53,818 bases of DNA from an uncultured Pelagibacteraceae bacterium (GTDB taxonomy: Bacteria > Pseudomonadota > Alphaproteobacteria > Pelagibacterales > Pelagibacteraceae), in assembly GCA_902554745.1 (NCBI GenBank), contig CACDQA010000004.1:1-53818 (forward strand), written 5' to 3'. Position numbers and translations under genes: made by a program. Below the pieces are notes generated by a model that made no database searches, had not been told where the DNA came from, and worked only from the letters and a program-made list of their open reading frames with translations. This document shows positions 51,503-53,818 of this stretch, one piece after another; positions within the stretch are counted from its first letter, which is position 1; each line of letters begins with the position of its first letter.

Positions 51503-53029
51503 TTATTTATTTTCATTAATTAATGTAGCTACATTAACAACATTTGGTAACATTTTTTCATATAACAATGATTTGTTAAAATTTGTTTTATTAACAGGAA
51601 CACTTTTTTTAAAATTAAAGATTTCATTTATTTTATTACTTGATACACCAAATCCCATAGCTGTTTCTATAACACCTGTCGCTTTCGCAACTTCAGAAAT
51701 ATTTGTTGCTGCAAAAATTACTCCTACTAAATCACCATTTAAATTAATTACAGGACCACCGCTATTACCAGGATTAACAGTTGCTGATGTTAAGAATATA
51801 CCGTCACCATCTCCAACAAAAACCTTGCTAACTATCCCTTCGGTAATTGTTGGATAATCAAAAGTTACACCTGCAGCAGGATAACCTAAAATTATAACTT
51901 CTTCACCAGGCAAAGGATCAACAAATTTATCCTCATCAAAAGAAAATTTCTTTTTGAAAGGTTTTTCCAATTCAAGTATTGCTAGATCATAGTTCTTAGA
52001 AACTCTTAAAACTTTAGCATTTCTTGCATTGCCAATACCATTTCTTACAGCAATTTTTTTGGCATTTTCAATTACATGAATATTTGTAATTACATATTTA
52101 CCATCACCTATAATAAATCCACTACCACCAGAATTAGGTACAAACGCAAACTCTTCAAATTGAGGAACATTTTTATTTTCATCATAATTAGTTATCTCTT
52201 CCTCTTCATATTTTTTTTGATTTTTTTTATTATCTTTTTTAATTTTTATAGGCTTGTCAAAGAATTTTGGATTAACCGATAATATCCAAGCTTTTGCTTT
52301 CCTCTGTTTTTTTTTATTACGATTAAATTCATAATATTTGTAAACAATTAATTTATACTCAATTGCTTTGTCTTTGTTGCCATCGAATAAATGTAAGCTA
52401 GCCAATTGATTTAAAACTTTTATATTGTTTGGATCTCTCTTTATAAATTCTTCTAAAATTTCAATTGCTTTTTTAGTTTCATCAAATGAACTAAAAAAAT
52501 TTGATATAGCTAAAGCAACTTCAGCATCTTTTCTGTTCTCATATAAAGTATTTAATATATTAAACCCTTCTTCACTTTCGCCTAGTCTAGTTTTTGCAAT
52601 AGCCAAAATAATTTTAGGACGAATTTTATTTGAGTTTAACTTAATTGCTTTTTCTGAATACTTAATCGCCCCATCCAATTTACCCTGGGCAAGTCTCACT
52701 TCTGCTAAACCAATGAAGGTTAAAGCTTCTGTTTCTTCATTAGATGTAAAAAAATTCTTTTGATAAAATTCTTCAGCTTTATCAATTTGATTAATTTTTA
52801 AATAAATGTCTCCAAATAAAAGATCTATCTTTTCTTGTTGATTTTCATTAGAAATTTTTATTTTTTTAAGTTTATTTATAGCCTCTTCTAAGTTGTCTCG
52901 ATTAATTTCAGCCCTAATTTCGCGTAAATCATTATTGAACTGATTTGCATATAAAATATTTGAATTGAAAAATAAAGTTGCAAATACAATTATAAAGAGA
53001 AGTCCTATTTTAGATTTATTAATCTTCAT
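51503..53029 (-). CDS. Exported TPR-repeat protein fused to a trypsin-like (HtrA-type S1C) serine protease domain
   Basis: Signal peptide; TPR-like helices (AEEFYQKNFFTSNEETEALTFIGLAEVRLAQGKLDGAIKYSEKAIKLN); triad motifs TNIHVIENAK, NYDLAILELEKP, NPGNSGGPVINLNGDLVG. Confidence 0.88.
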   Translation of the reverse strand: MKINKSKIGLLFIIVFATLFFNSNILYANQFNNDLREIRAEINRDNLEEAINKLKKIKISNENQQEKIDLLFGDIYLKINQIDKAEEFYQKNFFTSNEETEALTFIGLAEVRLAQGKLDGAIKYSEKAIKLNSNKIRPKIILAIAKTRLGESEEGFNILNTLYENRKDAEVALAISNFFSSFDETKKAIEILEEFIKRDPNNIKVLNQLASLHLFDGNKDKAIEYKLIVYKYYEFNRNKKKQRKAKAWILSVNPKFFDKPIKIKKDNKKNQKKYEEEEITNYDENKNVPQFEEFAFVPNSGGSGFIIGDGKYVITNIHVIENAKKIAVRNGIGNARNAKVLRVSKNYDLAILELEKPFKKKFSFDEDKFVDPLPGEEVIILGYPAAGVTFDYPTITEGIVSKVFVGDGDGIFLTSATVNPGNSGGPVINLNGDLVGVIFAATNISEVAKATGVIETAMGFGVSSNKINEIFNFKKSVPVNKTNFNKSLLYEKMLPNVVNVATLINENK

Positions 53030-53110
53030 TTGTAGATACTAATTCAACAGACAATTATATCAATCAAGAATTTATATGAGTTTAAATATATTAATGTTAT
53101 TAATACATTA

Positions 53111-53818
53111 ATGTTTTTATTTAAAAAAAATTTTTTATTTTATTTAATTTTTTCATTATTATTTTCTTTTAATTTACATGCAGGTATGTGGGGTAAAGGT
53201 GAGCTTAAACTTTCAAAAGAAAGCATGGAACATTTAATGATGTACATGTATGGAGCAGGGAGCCCTGAATACTCATGGACTTCTAAGAAAAAAAACAAAC
53301 CAGACGTATTTGCTATTTCTAAAGATGGTAGTAGCTCGTTTTATATGTATTGTCCTTATTCACAATGCATGGAACCAAACCTGCCTCAAATCATAAAAAG
53401 CTGTGAAAAAAATTCTAACGGCTCACCCTGTAAGATTTTTGCTTTAAAAAGAAGAATAGTTTGGAAAAATGAAGGATCAAAAATTAAAATCAAAACATCA
53501 ATGCTAAAAGATCCAATTTCAATAGCTAGGGCAATACAAAATGGAGGTTTTTATGATGGTGACATTAATAAATTAGCAGGCATAGATTATAAAACAGGTT
53601 TCACAACAGATAAAACAATTACTGGAGAAATAGATAGTTATGATTATCCACTTTTAATATCAGCTCTACCTTCAGGCACAAAAGACTCATGGAGAGATTA
53701 TGTAGAAGGAGGTAGTGAAAAATATAAAGCTTGGGTAATGGCAAAAAGAAAAGATGGTGGTATGACATATGGATGGGAGGCAAATGATATATCATGGAAA
53801 GATGTAACTAAAAAAGCT
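53111..53818 (+). CDS. Exported hypothetical protein, 3'-truncated by window end
   Basis: Open frame from ATG at 53111 to window end (236 codons, no stop): MFLFKKNFLFYLIFSLLFSFNLHAGMWGKGELKLSKESMEHLMMYMYG...; absent from the ORF track because no stop codon is reached. Confidence 0.75.
   Translation, partial: MFLFKKNFLFYLIFSLLFSFNLHAGMWGKGELKLSKESMEHLMMYMYGAGSPEYSWTSKKKNKPDVFAISKDGSSSFYMYCPYSQCMEPNLPQIIKSCEKNSNGSPCKIFALKRRIVWKNEGSKIKIKTSMLKDPISIARAIQNGGFYDGDINKLAGIDYKTGFTTDKTITGEIDSYDYPLLISALPSGTKDSWRDYVEGGSEKYKAWVMAKRKDGGMTYGWEANDISWKDVTKKA

Noticed and set aside
53090-53115. Direct repeat ATTAATGTT in the divergent intergenic region, considered as an operator
   Set aside because: Short, AT-only-like repeat in a very AT-rich background; expected by chance.
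1-53818. CRISPR arrays, tRNA/rRNA genes, insertion sequences, prophage
   Set aside because: None recognised: no regularly spaced repeats, no tRNA-like sequence noticed, no transposase, integrase or phage structural ORFs.

Overview
The window is a very AT-rich, gene-dense alphaproteobacterial chromosome segment. Streamlining, gene content and gene order suggest SAR11/Pelagibacterales or a similar lineage; this taxonomy is an inference. About 1-43.4 kb is core genome: the nuoG(partial)-HIJKLMN tail, birA, coaX, rnj, a DUF1467-like gene, proS, lolC/E, lolD, dnaE, an rpsB leader RNA, rpsB, tsf, frr, uppS, cdsA, dxr, bamA, skp/ompH-like, fabZ, lpxD, lpxA, lpxI, lpxB, then (minus strand) gltX, lexA, trpC, trpD, trpG, trpE and a ppiD-like gene, then (plus strand) tpiA, secG, pyrG, kdsA, eno, ftsB-like, lipA and a COQ10/RatA-like gene. 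About 43.4-53.0 kb is an accessory-looking cluster of predicted exported proteins: a SHOCT-like protein with an Ala-rich tail, two tandem caspase-like (C14) paralogs with intact His/Cys dyads and an EF-hand-like loop, and a convergent minus-strand block of a TPR-trypsin protease, a DUF4384-like protein and an LPP20-like coiled-coil repeat protein. This cluster is the best candidate for an undescribed system, possibly an envelope-located caspase/trypsin module. Other notable points are a probable pseudoknotted rpsB leader, a perfect GTTC-N7-GTTC LexA box upstream of lexA, and several genes missing from their usual syntenic places (pyrH, rseP, pdh genes, moaC/moeA). No tRNA, rRNA, CRISPR or mobile element was recognised. 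All domain calls are by eye from the translated ORFs; no search was run.
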